From contig NZ_LMEZ01000001.1 of NCBI RefSeq assembly GCF_001426545.1, forward strand, positions 62,967-126,966: a DNA stretch of 64,000 nucleotides, given 5' to 3'. Each line of letters starts with the position of its first letter. The first letter of the stretch is position 1. The notes under the pieces were generated by a model. It worked only from the letters and a program-made list of their open reading frames with translations. It was not told the DNA's origin and searched no databases. Positions 25,507 to 33,926 of the stretch are shown here, one piece after another. The DNA comes from Mycobacterium sp. Root135 (lineage in GTDB: Bacteria > Actinomycetota > Actinomycetes > Mycobacteriales > Mycobacteriaceae). The translations under genes were made by a program, and so were the position numbers.

Positions 25507-26697
25507 GTGGTGACAGCCGACGTCGAGCGCCGCACCAGCCGGGCCCGCATCGCTGTGTCGGCGATGTTCCTCACCAACGGCGCCATCTTCGCCAACCTGG
25601 TGCCGCGGTTCCCCGAACTCAAGACCGAGCTCGCCCTGTCGAACACCAGTTACGGCATCGTCGTCGCCGCCTTCCCGATCGGCGCGTTGGTGGCAGGCAT
25701 CGCCGCGGGGGCGGTGATCCGCAGGCTCACCTCGGCTCGCACCGGGCTGCTGTGCACCATCGGGATCGCCGCGCTGGTGTGCGCGGCCGGATTGTCGACC
25801 ACCCCGGTGTTGTTGGCGGCGTTGCTGTTTGGCGGTGGCGCATGCGACGCGATCACCGACGTCGCACAGAACACTCACGGACTGCGAGTGCAGCGCGCCT
25901 ACGGACGGTCGATCATCAACTCGCTGCACGCTGTGTGGTCGGTCGGAGCGATGCTCGGTGCGGGCATGGCCGCCGGTGCGATCGCCCTGCACGTCCCGAT
26001 CGGCGTCCACCTCGGGGTGAGCGCCGCGGTGTTCGTCGGCGTCGCGCTGGCCGCCTACCCGTTCCTGCTGAAGGGGCCCGACGAGGCCGCCGACTCGGCC
26101 GCCGACGCCGGAACGGCCGCACGGCCCGGCTGGCGGGTGTACGGCGCACTGGCCGTCTTGGTCGTCATCGCGATGGCCGGCGCCGTCATCGAGGACGCCG
26201 GCAGCTCGTGGGCGGCGCTGTACCTGGGCAGCGGGCTGGGGGCCGCGGGGGCGATCGCCGCGCTCGGATACGTCGCGCTGCTGGGCTTCCAGTTCATCGG
26301 ACGGGTGGTGGGCGACCGCGTCGTCGACCGCTTCGGGGAACGCGCGGTCGCCCGCGGCGGAGGATTGCTGGTCGCGGCAGGCATGGGGTTGGCGCTGGCC
26401 TTCCCGAGCATCCCTGGCACCATCGCCGGCTTCGCCGTCGCCGGGCTGGGCGCCGCGACCGCCATCCCGGCCGCCATGCACGCCGCCGACAACTTGCCGG
26501 GGCTGAGGGCGGGCACCGGCTTGACGGCGTTGGCGTGGCTGATGCGCCTTGGCTCGGTCGGCGCGCCCCCGATCGTCGGCATGATCGCCGACGCGACCAG
26601 CCTGAGGGGCGGGCTGCTGGTGGTGCCGGTCGTCGGGCTGGCCATCGCCGCCGCGGCTGGTGTGCTCAGTGGACGACGCCGGCCAGTTCGATCGTGA
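25507..26697 (+). CDS. MFS transporter
   Basis: 396 residues with about twelve hydrophobic helices. It starts in TM1 (ARIAVSAMFLTNGAIFANLV) and has the motif-A-like loop RRLTSARTG after TM2, and a GDRVVDRFGERAVAR loop in the second half. The fold resembles small-solute or drug exporters of the YbjJ/fucose-permease-like branch. The substrate is not readable. The GTG start at 25507 has TATCGT at 25494-25499 7 nt upstream, suggesting a leaderless mRNA. It is convergent with the SMR pair and overlaps its 3' end by 32 bp. Confidence 0.85.
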   Translation: MVTADVERRTSRARIAVSAMFLTNGAIFANLVPRFPELKTELALSNTSYGIVVAAFPIGALVAGIAAGAVIRRLTSARTGLLCTIGIAALVCAAGLSTTPVLLAALLFGGGACDAITDVAQNTHGLRVQRAYGRSIINSLHAVWSVGAMLGAGMAAGAIALHVPIGVHLGVSAAVFVGVALAAYPFLLKGPDEAADSAADAGTAARPGWRVYGALAVLVVIAMAGAVIEDAGSSWAALYLGSGLGAAGAIAALGYVALLGFQFIGRVVGDRVVDRFGERAVARGGGLLVAAGMGLALAFPSIPGTIAGFAVAGLGAATAIPAAMHAADNLPGLRAGTGLTALAWLMRLGSVGAPPIVGMIADATSLRGGLLVVPVVGLAIAAAAGVLSGRRRPVRS

Positions 26698-26989
26698 GGA
26701 CGCCGCCGATGATCAGCCCGATTCCGATCAGCATCTTGACCGTCAGCGGGTCCCCGAAGAGGTAGCGCGCGAGCACCGCGACGAGGGCCACTCCGCACGC
26801 CGTCCACACCCCGTAGGCGATGCCGACGGGCATCCCGAGTCCCAGCGTCAGCCACAGCAGATAGAACGACGCCAGATAGCCCGCGGCGACGGGAAGGATC
26901 CACGCCCGCTTGCGGAAACCGTCCGACGCGCGCAACCCGAGCGTCGCGAACACCTCGACGCCGATCGCCGTCGCCAGCACCAACCACAT
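26666..26989 (-). CDS. SMR-family efflux protein, second subunit of a pair
   Basis: 107 residues, four transmembrane helices. The SMR signature is intact: the catalytic Glu in TM1 (TAIGVEVFATLGLRASDG), then YLLWLTLGLGMPVGIAYGVWTACGVALVAVL and GIGLIIGGVLTIEL. Its ATG overlaps the stop of the upstream SMR gene by one base (TGATG), and the 3' end overlaps the convergent MFS gene. Paired SMR genes (EbrAB, YkkCD type) usually form heterodimers that export cationic compounds by proton exchange. The substrates here are not readable. Confidence 0.88.
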   Translation of the reverse strand: MWLVLATAIGVEVFATLGLRASDGFRKRAWILPVAAGYLASFYLLWLTLGLGMPVGIAYGVWTACGVALVAVLARYLFGDPLTVKMLIGIGLIIGGVLTIELAGVVH

Positions 26990-27324
26990 CACGGCGTGGG
27001 AGCCGTTGGCCGCGAACCGAACTCGATGAACAACACTCCGGCGATGATCAGGCCGATGCCCAGCGCGATCGGCCAGGTGAACGGGTCGCGAAAGATCATC
27101 GAGGCCAGCACCGCCGTCAACGCCGTTCCCGTCGCACCCCAGATCCCGTAGGTCACGCCGACGGGAACGCCCTCGCGCAGGACGAGGGTCAGGAGCGTGA
27201 ACGCGCAGGCGTACCCCGCGACGACGGCCACCAGCCAGGCGCCGTGGTCGTGTGCCGCCCGCAGCGCCAGCGTCGCCGCGACCTCGCTCACGATGGCCGC
27301 GCCAAGCAGCACCCATTTGCGCAC
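26989..27324 (-). CDS. SMR-family efflux protein, first subunit of a pair
   Basis: 111 residues, four transmembrane helices. TM1 holds the conserved Glu in AAIVSEVAATLALRAAHDH, followed by LLTLVLREGVPVGVTYGIWGATGTALTAVL and LGIGLIIAGVLFIEFGS. A GTG at 27324 is chosen rather than the longer frame starting at 27369. It places the protein start exactly at the family N-terminus (MRKWVLLGAAIVSE), and TACGTT lies 6 nt upstream on the minus strand, a leaderless pattern. Its stop overlaps the start of the partner SMR gene. Confidence 0.88.
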   Translation of the reverse strand: MRKWVLLGAAIVSEVAATLALRAAHDHGAWLVAVVAGYACAFTLLTLVLREGVPVGVTYGIWGATGTALTAVLASMIFRDPFTWPIALGIGLIIAGVLFIEFGSRPTAPTP

Positions 27325-27360
27325 GGGATGAACGTAGCCCGGCGCGCTATCGTCGCCTTC

Positions 27361-28908
27361 ATGACCCAATCGGTACGCGCTCCGATCGTCGACACGGCGT
27401 ACGGTCCCGTCCGCGGGATCGACGACGGGACCGTCAAGTCGTGGCGGGGCGTTCGCTACGCGGCGCCGCCCGTCGGCGACCTGCGGTGGCGGTCACCGCA
27501 GGCGCCGCAAAACTGGACCGAACCCGCGGACGCATCACGGGTCGGACCGGCCTGTTACCAGCCCACCGACCCACGGATACCGCTCGACCTCGGCGCACCA
27601 CAGGGCGACGACTCGCTGACGTTGAACGTGTGGGCGAGCTCCGACACCGACGCCGGCGCCGGCAAGCCCGTGATGGTGTGGGTGCACGGCGGCGCGTACG
27701 TCCTCGGATCCGCTGCGCAGTCGCTCTATCGCGGGCGCGCCCTGGCCGCCGACGGTGCGGTGATCGTCACCGTCAACCACCGGCTCGGGGCGTTCGGGTT
27801 CCTCGACCTGTCGTCGTTCAGCACCGATCGCACGCGGTTCGAGAGCAACCTCGGGCTGCGGGACGTGCTGTTCGCGCTGGAGTGGGTGCGCGACAACATC
27901 AGGTCCTTCGGCGGCGATCCTGCGCGCGTCACGCTGTTCGGCGAGTCCGCCGGGGGCGGCATCGTGACGACGCTGCTGGCCAGCCCGGCCGCGAAGGGGT
28001 TGTTCTCCGCTGCCATCGCGCAAAGCTCACCGGTGACCTCCGTCTACGACGCCAGCCGCTCCCGAGGAATCGCGCAGCAGTTCCTGGACACCCTCGGCAT
28101 CGGCGCGGACGACGTGGATCGCCTGCCCGACGCCCCGATGAGCGAGCTGTTGCTCGCCTCGAAGCGACTGTTCGACGAGGTGCCGGTGCGAACCCCCGGC
28201 ACGCTGGCCTACGCGCCGATCGTCGACGGGGAGCTGGTGCCCGACTATCCCGTGGCGGTCGCGCGCGCCGGCGGCACGCACCCGGTGCCGTTGATCATCG
28301 GTACCAACAAGCACGAGGCGGCCCTGTTCCGCTTCATGAAGTCGCCGTTGATGCCGATCACCCCGACGGCCATCAAGTCGATGTTCGACGGCATCGCCTC
28401 CGAGCAGCCCAGCCTGCAACTGCCCAGCGAAGCGGATCTGATGTCGGCGTATCCGGGGCGGGGCAAGACACCCGGCATGGGGGTCGCGCGCGACATCGGC
28501 TTCCGGATGCCGACGATCTGGTTTGCCGAGGGCCACGCCGCCGTTGCACCGGTGTTCACCTATCGCTTCGACTGGGCGACGCCGATGCTGAAGCTGTTGC
28601 GCCTCGGTGCCGCGCACGCCACCGAGCTGCCCTACGTGTGGGGCAATCTCGTTGCGGGAACCAAGGATCCGACGTTCAAGCTGGGTGGGCTCAAGGCGGG
28701 TACCGCCCTCTCGGAGCGCATCCGCACCCGGTGGGTGAACTTCGCGGCCACCGGTGAGCCAACCGGGCTGGCGGGGGAGCCGCGCTGGCGGCCCTACCGC
28801 GACGACGATCGCGCCACCTTGCTGCTCGACAAGAGCGACGTGGTGGTCGAGGACCCCGACCGGCCGCTGCGTGCGGCGTGGGGGAACGACGTGCTGAGCT
28901 TCCGCTAG
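27361..28908 (+). CDS. Type-B carboxylesterase/lipase
   Basis: 515 residues, alpha/beta hydrolase of the carboxylesterase type-B family. Features in order: WRGVRYAAPPVGDLRW near the N-terminus, the oxyanion motif VWVHGGAYVLGS, the nucleophile Ser196 in FGESAGGG, and the His in a GAAHATELPYVWGN segment. No signal peptide is seen, so it is probably cytosolic. The substrate range is usually broad for this family (esters of small alcohols, aromatic or xenobiotic). The ATG at 27361 has TATCGT at 27348-27353 7 nt upstream, which decides it against the longer upstream frame. Confidence 0.88.
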   Translation: MTQSVRAPIVDTAYGPVRGIDDGTVKSWRGVRYAAPPVGDLRWRSPQAPQNWTEPADASRVGPACYQPTDPRIPLDLGAPQGDDSLTLNVWASSDTDAGAGKPVMVWVHGGAYVLGSAAQSLYRGRALAADGAVIVTVNHRLGAFGFLDLSSFSTDRTRFESNLGLRDVLFALEWVRDNIRSFGGDPARVTLFGESAGGGIVTTLLASPAAKGLFSAAIAQSSPVTSVYDASRSRGIAQQFLDTLGIGADDVDRLPDAPMSELLLASKRLFDEVPVRTPGTLAYAPIVDGELVPDYPVAVARAGGTHPVPLIIGTNKHEAALFRFMKSPLMPITPTAIKSMFDGIASEQPSLQLPSEADLMSAYPGRGKTPGMGVARDIGFRMPTIWFAEGHAAVAPVFTYRFDWATPMLKLLRLGAAHATELPYVWGNLVAGTKDPTFKLGGLKAGTALSERIRTRWVNFAATGEPTGLAGEPRWRPYRDDDRATLLLDKSDVVVEDPDRPLRAAWGNDVLSFR

Positions 28909-28932
28909 CCGAGCGGATGAGTGGAGGTCGAC

Positions 28933-29805
28933 GTGGACTGGTTGCCGCCACCGTTGCGCGACCCGGTGCTGTTCGCCGTGCCGTTCTTCCTGCTGCTGCT
29001 GGTCTTGGAGTGGACTGCGGCGCGCAAGCTGGAGAGTCTGGATCTGGACGACCGCACGCCGGCCGGGGCGTATCTGCGGCGGGACGCATGGGCCAGCATC
29101 TCGATGGGACTGGTGTCGATCGCGACGACGGGCGCGTGGAAGTTCCTTGCGCTGCTCGGCTATGCCGTCGTCTACACCTACGTCGCGCCGTGGCACCTGC
29201 CGTCGACCGCCTGGTACACGTGGGCCGTGGCGCTGATCGGCGTCGACCTGTTGTTCTACGCCTACCACCGCACGGCGCACCGCGTCCGCCTGCTGTGGGC
29301 GACACACCAGGCGCATCACTCCAGCCAGTACTTCAACTTCGCGACGGCGCTGCGACAGAAGTGGAACAACAGCGGCGAAATCCTCGCGTGGATTCCGTTG
29401 CCGCTGCTGGGAATTCCACCCTGGATGGTGTTCGCCAGCTTCTCGGTCAACCTGATCTACCAATTCTGGGTGCACACCGAGCGCATCGACCGGATGTGGC
29501 GGCCCGTCGAGTACGTCTTCAACACACCGTCGCACCACCGCGTGCACCACGGCATGGACGCGGAGTACCTCGACAAGAACTACGGCGGCATCCTCATCCT
29601 GTGGGATCGGCTCTTCGGCACCTATCAGGACGAGCTGTTCCGACCGCACTACGGGCTGACCAAACAGGTCTCGACGTACGACGTCTGGAAGCTGCAGACC
29701 CACGAATACGTGGCGATGGCCCGCGACGTCAGCCATGCCGGCCGACTGCGCGACGCCCTCGGCTACGCCTTCGGACCTCCCGGCTGGTCGCCCTCGCGTC
29801 CGTAA
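28933..29805 (+). CDS. Sterol desaturase/fatty acid hydroxylase family membrane protein (Rv1814/erg3-like)
   Basis: 290 residues with four to five hydrophobic helices. The tripartite histidine cluster is complete: YHRTAHRVRLLW, THQAHHSSQ and PSHHRVHHGMDAEYLD, the di-iron ligands of membrane-bound desaturases and hydroxylases. The M. tuberculosis counterpart at the same genomic position is annotated erg3 (recalled, not searched). The true substrate in mycobacteria is probably a lipid rather than a sterol. The GTG at 28933 is preferred over the GTG at 28921 because GGAGG at 28923-28927 is 5 nt before it. It starts 24 bp after the esterase stop. Confidence 0.87.
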   Translation: MDWLPPPLRDPVLFAVPFFLLLLVLEWTAARKLESLDLDDRTPAGAYLRRDAWASISMGLVSIATTGAWKFLALLGYAVVYTYVAPWHLPSTAWYTWAVALIGVDLLFYAYHRTAHRVRLLWATHQAHHSSQYFNFATALRQKWNNSGEILAWIPLPLLGIPPWMVFASFSVNLIYQFWVHTERIDRMWRPVEYVFNTPSHHRVHHGMDAEYLDKNYGGILILWDRLFGTYQDELFRPHYGLTKQVSTYDVWKLQTHEYVAMARDVSHAGRLRDALGYAFGPPGWSPSRP

Positions 29806-29827
29806 CGGCCGTCAGTAGGATCGACAC

Positions 29828-31234
29828 GTGGAAACCGTCTTCGATGGATATGTCGACCCCGCGCTCGTCGAGCGGTCACTTGCCGGCAGTGCGTTCGGGT
29901 CGATGTGGCTCGACCTCGAGCGGCCCGAGCGTCCGACGCTGTCCCAATCGGTGAGCTGCGACCTCCTGGTCGTCGGAGGCGGATACGTCGGACTGTGGAC
30001 GGCACTGCATGCCGCCCAGCGCGACCCCGATCGGCGCATCGTGGTCATCGACGCCCACCGCGTCGGGTGGGCCGCCTCCGGTCGCAACGGCGGCTTCGTC
30101 GAGGCCAGCCTGACCCACGGCCACGAGAACGGAAAGACGCGCTGGCCCAACGAGATCGACCGGCTCCAAGCCATGGGGGTGGAGAACCTCGACGGCATGC
30201 AGGCCGAGATCGAACGACTCGGCCTCGACGTCGAATGGCAACGCAGCGGAATGCTCGCGGTCGCGACCGAACCGCACCAGGTGACGTGGCTTCAAGAGTC
30301 CGCGGCCGAGGGACACGGTGAATTCCTCGGCGGGGAGGCGGTGCGTGCGGAGGTCCATTCGCCGACGTTCCTGGCCGGGCTGCTAGAGGCCGACACGTGC
30401 GCGATAGTGCACCCCGCCAAGCTCGCACTCGAACTGGCCCGCGCGTGCACCGAGGCCGGCGTCACCATCTACGAGCACACCAACGCGACGTCGCTGAGCT
30501 CCGGCACCGCGTCGATTCAGGTGGCCGCCAACGGCGCCGTCATCACGGCCAAGCAGGTCGTCCTGGCCACCAACGTCTTCCCGCATCTGTTGCGGCGCAA
30601 CCGGTTTCACACGGTTCCGGTGTACGACTACGTGCTGTCCACCGAACCGCTGACCGACGCCCAGGTGCAGAGCATCGGCTGGCAGAACCGCCAGGGCATC
30701 GGCGACTCGGCCAACCAGTTCCACTACTACCGCATGACGAAGGACAACCGGATCGTCTTCGGTGGCTACGACGCCGTCTACCACTTCGGCCGCAAGGTCG
30801 ACGCGAAGTACGAAGATCGGCAGGAGACCTACCGCAGGCTCGCCGCCCACTTCTTCATCACCTTCCCGCAGCTGGAGGACGTCCGCTTCAGCCACCGGTG
30901 GGCAGGCGCCATCGACACCAACACCCGGTTCTGTGCCCACTGGGGCCTAGCCCGTGATGACCGGGTCGCCTACGTCAACGGGTTCACCGGGCTCGGCGTC
31001 GGCGCCGCCCGGTTCGCCGCCGACGTCTGCCTCGACCTGCTTGGCGGGACGCCGACGCCGCGGACGGAGCTGGAGATGGTGCGCCAAAAGCCGCTGCCCT
31101 TTCCGCCGGAACCCCTTGCGAGCGTCGGCATCCAGGCGACGCGTTGGTCGCTGGACCGGGCCGATCATTCGGCCGGTCACCGCAACGTCCTGTTGCGCAC
31201 GCTCGACGCCCTTGGTCTTGGCTTCGACTCCTGA
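29828..31234 (+). CDS. FAD-dependent oxidoreductase, DAO family (amine oxidase-like)
   Basis: 468 residues. The FAD motif VVGGGYVGLWTALHAA is followed by GWAASGRNGGFVEASLTHG, which matches the gamma-glutamylputrescine oxidase/PuuB-like subgroup. The C-terminus has FSHRWAGAIDTNTRFCAHWG and GFTGLGVGAARFAADV. It probably oxidises an amine or polyamine derivative in the cytosol. The GTG at 29828 has TAGGAT at 29816-29821 6 nt upstream, so the transcript is likely leaderless, independent of the desaturase gene 22 bp upstream. Substrate specificity is inference. Confidence 0.85.
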   Translation: METVFDGYVDPALVERSLAGSAFGSMWLDLERPERPTLSQSVSCDLLVVGGGYVGLWTALHAAQRDPDRRIVVIDAHRVGWAASGRNGGFVEASLTHGHENGKTRWPNEIDRLQAMGVENLDGMQAEIERLGLDVEWQRSGMLAVATEPHQVTWLQESAAEGHGEFLGGEAVRAEVHSPTFLAGLLEADTCAIVHPAKLALELARACTEAGVTIYEHTNATSLSSGTASIQVAANGAVITAKQVVLATNVFPHLLRRNRFHTVPVYDYVLSTEPLTDAQVQSIGWQNRQGIGDSANQFHYYRMTKDNRIVFGGYDAVYHFGRKVDAKYEDRQETYRRLAAHFFITFPQLEDVRFSHRWAGAIDTNTRFCAHWGLARDDRVAYVNGFTGLGVGAARFAADVCLDLLGGTPTPRTELEMVRQKPLPFPPEPLASVGIQATRWSLDRADHSAGHRNVLLRTLDALGLGFDS

Positions 31235-31301
31235 TCGATGCGGACCGGCGGGGGCGTCGGTACGCTAGCCGTTCACCGACCCCTAGCGAGCGGAGACGAC
31301 G

Positions 31302-31997
31302 TTGCGCCGAAGGTGTGTGCGCGCGGCCGTAGTGGCAGCCGCCTTCGCGGCATCCCTGCTCTCACCCGCCGGCCCGGCCGGAGCGGCCCCCGGCGTTCTG
31401 GTGTACCCGGGGATGGAGATTCGGCAGGACACCAATCGGTGCACGCTGGGATTCGTCGACGTCGCGACGCGAACCGCATACACCGCGGGCCATTGCCGGG
31501 GAAGTGGTGCCGTCACCGACAAGGACGGGAACGTCTTTGGTCGCCAGACGAGCTTTCGCGACGACACCCCCAATGGTGCCGTCGTCGCCACCGACCACAT
31601 GATCTCGGACTGGGAGGCCATCGCGTTGGCGCCCGACGTCCAGATCAACGACATCCTGCCGGGCGGGAGGACGTTGTCGTTCGACCCCGCGGTGGTGCCT
31701 CGGCAAGGACAACCCGTCTGCCATTTCGGGGTGGTGACCAGTGAGAGCTGTGGCACGGTGGAGGCCGTCAACAACGGGTGGTTCACGATGGCCAACGGCG
31801 TCGTCAGTCAGAGGGGTGATTCGGGTGGCCCCGTATACGTGCTCACCGACGACGGGCGTGCCGTCATCGTCGGGATGTTCAACAGCACCTGGGGTCAGTA
31901 CCCCGCGGCGGTGTCGTGGGACGTCACGGATCGACAGATTCGCCAAGAGGTCTTCAGTCCCGCGGCCGACACCGTGCCCGTCCCGCCGCCGGCGTAG
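31302..31997 (+). CDS. Secreted chymotrypsin-like serine protease (Rv1815-like)
   Basis: 231 residues with a signal peptide (basic start, then VVAAAFAASLLSPAGPAGAA). The catalytic triad fits S1 family geometry: His64 in YTAGHC, Asp103 in SDWEAIAL and Ser174 in RGDSGGPV. Two cysteine pairs (47 with 65, 140 with 150) match typical protease disulfides. It likely cleaves proteins or activates precursors outside the cell. The start is TTG at 31302 with an upstream GGAG at 31292-31295. It lies in the block corresponding to Rv1815, after the erg3-like gene and a flavoenzyme. Confidence 0.85.
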   Translation: MRRRCVRAAVVAAAFAASLLSPAGPAGAAPGVLVYPGMEIRQDTNRCTLGFVDVATRTAYTAGHCRGSGAVTDKDGNVFGRQTSFRDDTPNGAVVATDHMISDWEAIALAPDVQINDILPGGRTLSFDPAVVPRQGQPVCHFGVVTSESCGTVEAVNNGWFTMANGVVSQRGDSGGPVYVLTDDGRAVIVGMFNSTWGQYPAAVSWDVTDRQIRQEVFSPAADTVPVPPPA

Positions 31998-32003
31998 CCA
32001 CTG

Positions 32004-32645
32004 ATGAAGTACCGGCTCTATTCCTGGTTCTCGTGGTTCTCCTCCGGGGAGCCGTGGTCGGCTCGTCGAATCGCGGTCGCGTTGTTGGCGACGGTCGGCA
32101 TCCTGGCGATGGTCAGCACGATCGTCGTCGGCGTCGCGATGGCCTTCCTGACCAAGGACCAGGGGAGGGCCGCCCAGCGCACCACGACGATGCCGACGGC
32201 GCCGACTCCCGCGGTGATCGGCATTCCGCTGGCGGTGCGGCCCGTCCTGTCGCCGCCGTTGGTGGCCAATCCCGAGGACTGCCCGCCGGTTCCGCCGCCC
32301 ACGCCGTCGGAGGCCCCGATCGTGGTGTGCGACGTCGACCGTGCCGCCGTGTACCAGCTGGGCCCGGTTGCGTTGGCGCTCAACCTGACTGGGGCCACCG
32401 AGACCAAGTTGCCGACCAGCGAGTTCCACACCGTGCAGATGTCGATGGATCCGGCGTCCAGCACCGCCTTCGCGCAGTACACCGGTGCCAACATCGGCAA
32501 GCAGCTGGCGTTCGTGCGCAACGGTGTCGTGCTCGCCGCACCCGCCATCAGTCAGCCCGTCGACGGGCAGTCGATTCAGATCTCCGGCGAGCTCGGTGCC
32601 ACCACGGCCGCCACGATCGCGCAGATGCTGCGCGACGGCACCTGA
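32004..32645 (+). CDS. Membrane-anchored protein with a SecD-P1-like domain
   Basis: 213 residues. One transmembrane helix near residues 23-50 (RRIAVALLATVGILAMVSTI) is followed by a Pro/Thr-rich linker. The C-terminal domain contains STAFAQYTGANIGKQLAFVR and SGELGATTAATIAQMLRDG, the pattern of the P1 head domain of SecD/SecDF. There are no SecD transmembrane segments, so this is a stand-alone P1-like module on the outer face of the membrane. It starts 6 bp after the protease gene and is probably co-transcribed. A role in export or protease maturation is only inference. Confidence 0.65.
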   Translation: MKYRLYSWFSWFSSGEPWSARRIAVALLATVGILAMVSTIVVGVAMAFLTKDQGRAAQRTTTMPTAPTPAVIGIPLAVRPVLSPPLVANPEDCPPVPPPTPSEAPIVVCDVDRAAVYQLGPVALALNLTGATETKLPTSEFHTVQMSMDPASSTAFAQYTGANIGKQLAFVRNGVVLAAPAISQPVDGQSIQISGELGATTAATIAQMLRDGT

Positions 32646-32651
32646 CGACCG

Positions 32652-33089
32652 TCAGAGCAGCTCGACGATCGGGATGGACGGCGCGACGGCGCGGATCTGC
32701 TCGTCGGTCGACTGCGGGGTCAGGCCGCCGACGTGTCCCTTGACCTCCCAGTACCAGCGGTCGACGTAACGCTTCAGCAAATCGAGCTTGGCGTCGTCGG
32801 CGATCTCGACGATCCGGACCGTCCGGCCTCGCCACCGGGGCCCCATCTCGACTTCGCCTGCGGCCCTGGCGTTGCGGACCCACTGGGTGTTGCCGCGCGG
32901 CGACACCACGTAGTCGCGACCGTCGACCGTCATGAGGTTGACGACCACCCCTCGCAACTTGCCGGTAGTGCGGCCGCGGACGCGGAGGGCACGCGTTCCG
33001 GCGATGCTGATTCCGGCTTCGGCCAGCCAGCGGAAGACGGCGTTGGTCGCGCGTGCCAGGAGGTCGGGTTCGTCGTATCGGATGGTCAT
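32652..33089 (-). CDS. Deazaflavin (F420)-dependent nitroreductase-family protein
   Basis: 145 residues of the Ddn-like split-barrel family: RALRVRGRTTGKLRGVVVNLMTVDGRDYVVSPRGNTQWVRNARA is the characteristic F420-binding block (given here by description of positions 33-76), followed by RWRGRTVRIVEI. These enzymes use reduced F420 to reduce quinones or nitro compounds. GAGGAG lies 6 nt before the ATG on the minus strand. The gene is divergent from a TetR gene and the shared region has two palindromes, so it is a likely target of that regulator. Confidence 0.8.
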   Translation of the reverse strand: MTIRYDEPDLLARATNAVFRWLAEAGISIAGTRALRVRGRTTGKLRGVVVNLMTVDGRDYVVSPRGNTQWVRNARAAGEVEMGPRWRGRTVRIVEIADDAKLDLLKRYVDRWYWEVKGHVGGLTPQSTDEQIRAVAPSIPIVELL

Positions 33090-33114
33090 ATCCAGCTCCT
33101 CAAAGTAGTGAAAA

Positions 33115-33129
33115 GAGAGCAATGCTCTC
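33115..33129. promoter_or_regulatory. Palindromic operator 1 of the TetR/F420-oxidoreductase divergon
   Basis: GAGAGCAATGCTCTC is a perfect 15-nt palindrome (odd centre at 33122) located 26 bp from the reductase start. A second near-identical copy lies 47 bp away. Repeat and position fit a TetR dimer site. Confidence 0.75.
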
Positions 33130-33161
33130 GTTAGACGGTGACACATCGATCGAATGAAAGC

Positions 33162-33176
33162 AAGAGCATTGCTCTC
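33162..33176. promoter_or_regulatory. Palindromic operator 2 of the TetR/F420-oxidoreductase divergon
   Basis: AAGAGCATTGCTCTC matches the first palindrome except at its outermost base and is in reverse orientation at the central base. It occupies about -36 to -22 relative to the predicted leaderless TetR start at 33198, so binding would block RNA polymerase and give autoregulation. Confidence 0.75.
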
Positions 33177-33197
33177 GAATTGTGCGAGACTCGTCCC

Positions 33198-33881
33198 ATG
33201 GGCAAGCGTCAGGAAACCCGGGAACGGATCGAGCGCGAGATCGTCGAGGTCGGCAGGCGGCATCTCGTCACCGAGGGGGCCTCCGGATTGTCACTACGGG
33301 CCGTCGCCCGCGAGCTCGGCATGGTGTCCTCGGCGGTGTACCGCTACGTGGCGAGCCGCGACGACCTGCTGACACTCCTGATCGTCGACGCCTACACCGA
33401 CCTGGCCGACACCGTCGACCTGGCTGCAGCGTCGGCCAAGGGATCGTGGCAGGACCGGCTGCTGCACATGGCGCGCGCCGCCCGCGCCTGGGCGCTCGAC
33501 CAGCCCGCGAGTTGGGCGCTGATCTACGGCAGCCCGGTTCCGGGCTATCACGCCCCAGCCGACGTCACCGTCGGTCCTGGTACCCGCGTCGTCGGCGCAC
33601 TCCTGGCCGTGGTGGCCGACGGCGTGGCCGCGGGCGACGTGCCGGATTCCGGCCCTGCGCCGTCGCGGTCGACGTCGGCTGACTTCGCCGCCGTCCGTGA
33701 AGAGTTCGCCTTTTCCGGTGGAGACGGGCCGATGATGAAGGGCTTCCTGCTGTGGGCGGCGCTCGTCGGGGCGATCAGCCTGGAGGCCTTCGGTCAGTAC
33801 GGCGCCGACACGCTGTCGGATCCCGCCGACGTGTTCGACGGGCAGATTCGGCTGCTCATCGCTGCCGCCACGCTGAACTAG
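33198..33881 (+). CDS. TetR family regulator (Rv1816-like)
   Basis: 227 residues. The HTH is GASGLSLRAVARELGMVSSAVYRYVASRDDLL, here spanning residues 24-57, with the TetR C-terminal domain of the TetR_C_33-like sort (AWALDQPASWALIYGSPVPGY). It occupies the position of Rv1816 in M. tuberculosis. The ATG at 33198 has GAGACT at 33186-33191 6 nt upstream, a leaderless pattern. Twin palindromes between it and the F420-type reductase suggest it represses both. The ligand is unknown; the reductase suggests a quinone, nitro compound or lipid signal (inference). Confidence 0.88.
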   Translation: MGKRQETRERIEREIVEVGRRHLVTEGASGLSLRAVARELGMVSSAVYRYVASRDDLLTLLIVDAYTDLADTVDLAAASAKGSWQDRLLHMARAARAWALDQPASWALIYGSPVPGYHAPADVTVGPGTRVVGALLAVVADGVAAGDVPDSGPAPSRSTSADFAAVREEFAFSGGDGPMMKGFLLWAALVGAISLEAFGQYGADTLSDPADVFDGQIRLLIAAATLN

Positions 33882-33926
33882 AACACGTTCTAGCCAGCGG
33901 TCGCCGCCGGAGATATCCTCAATGCG

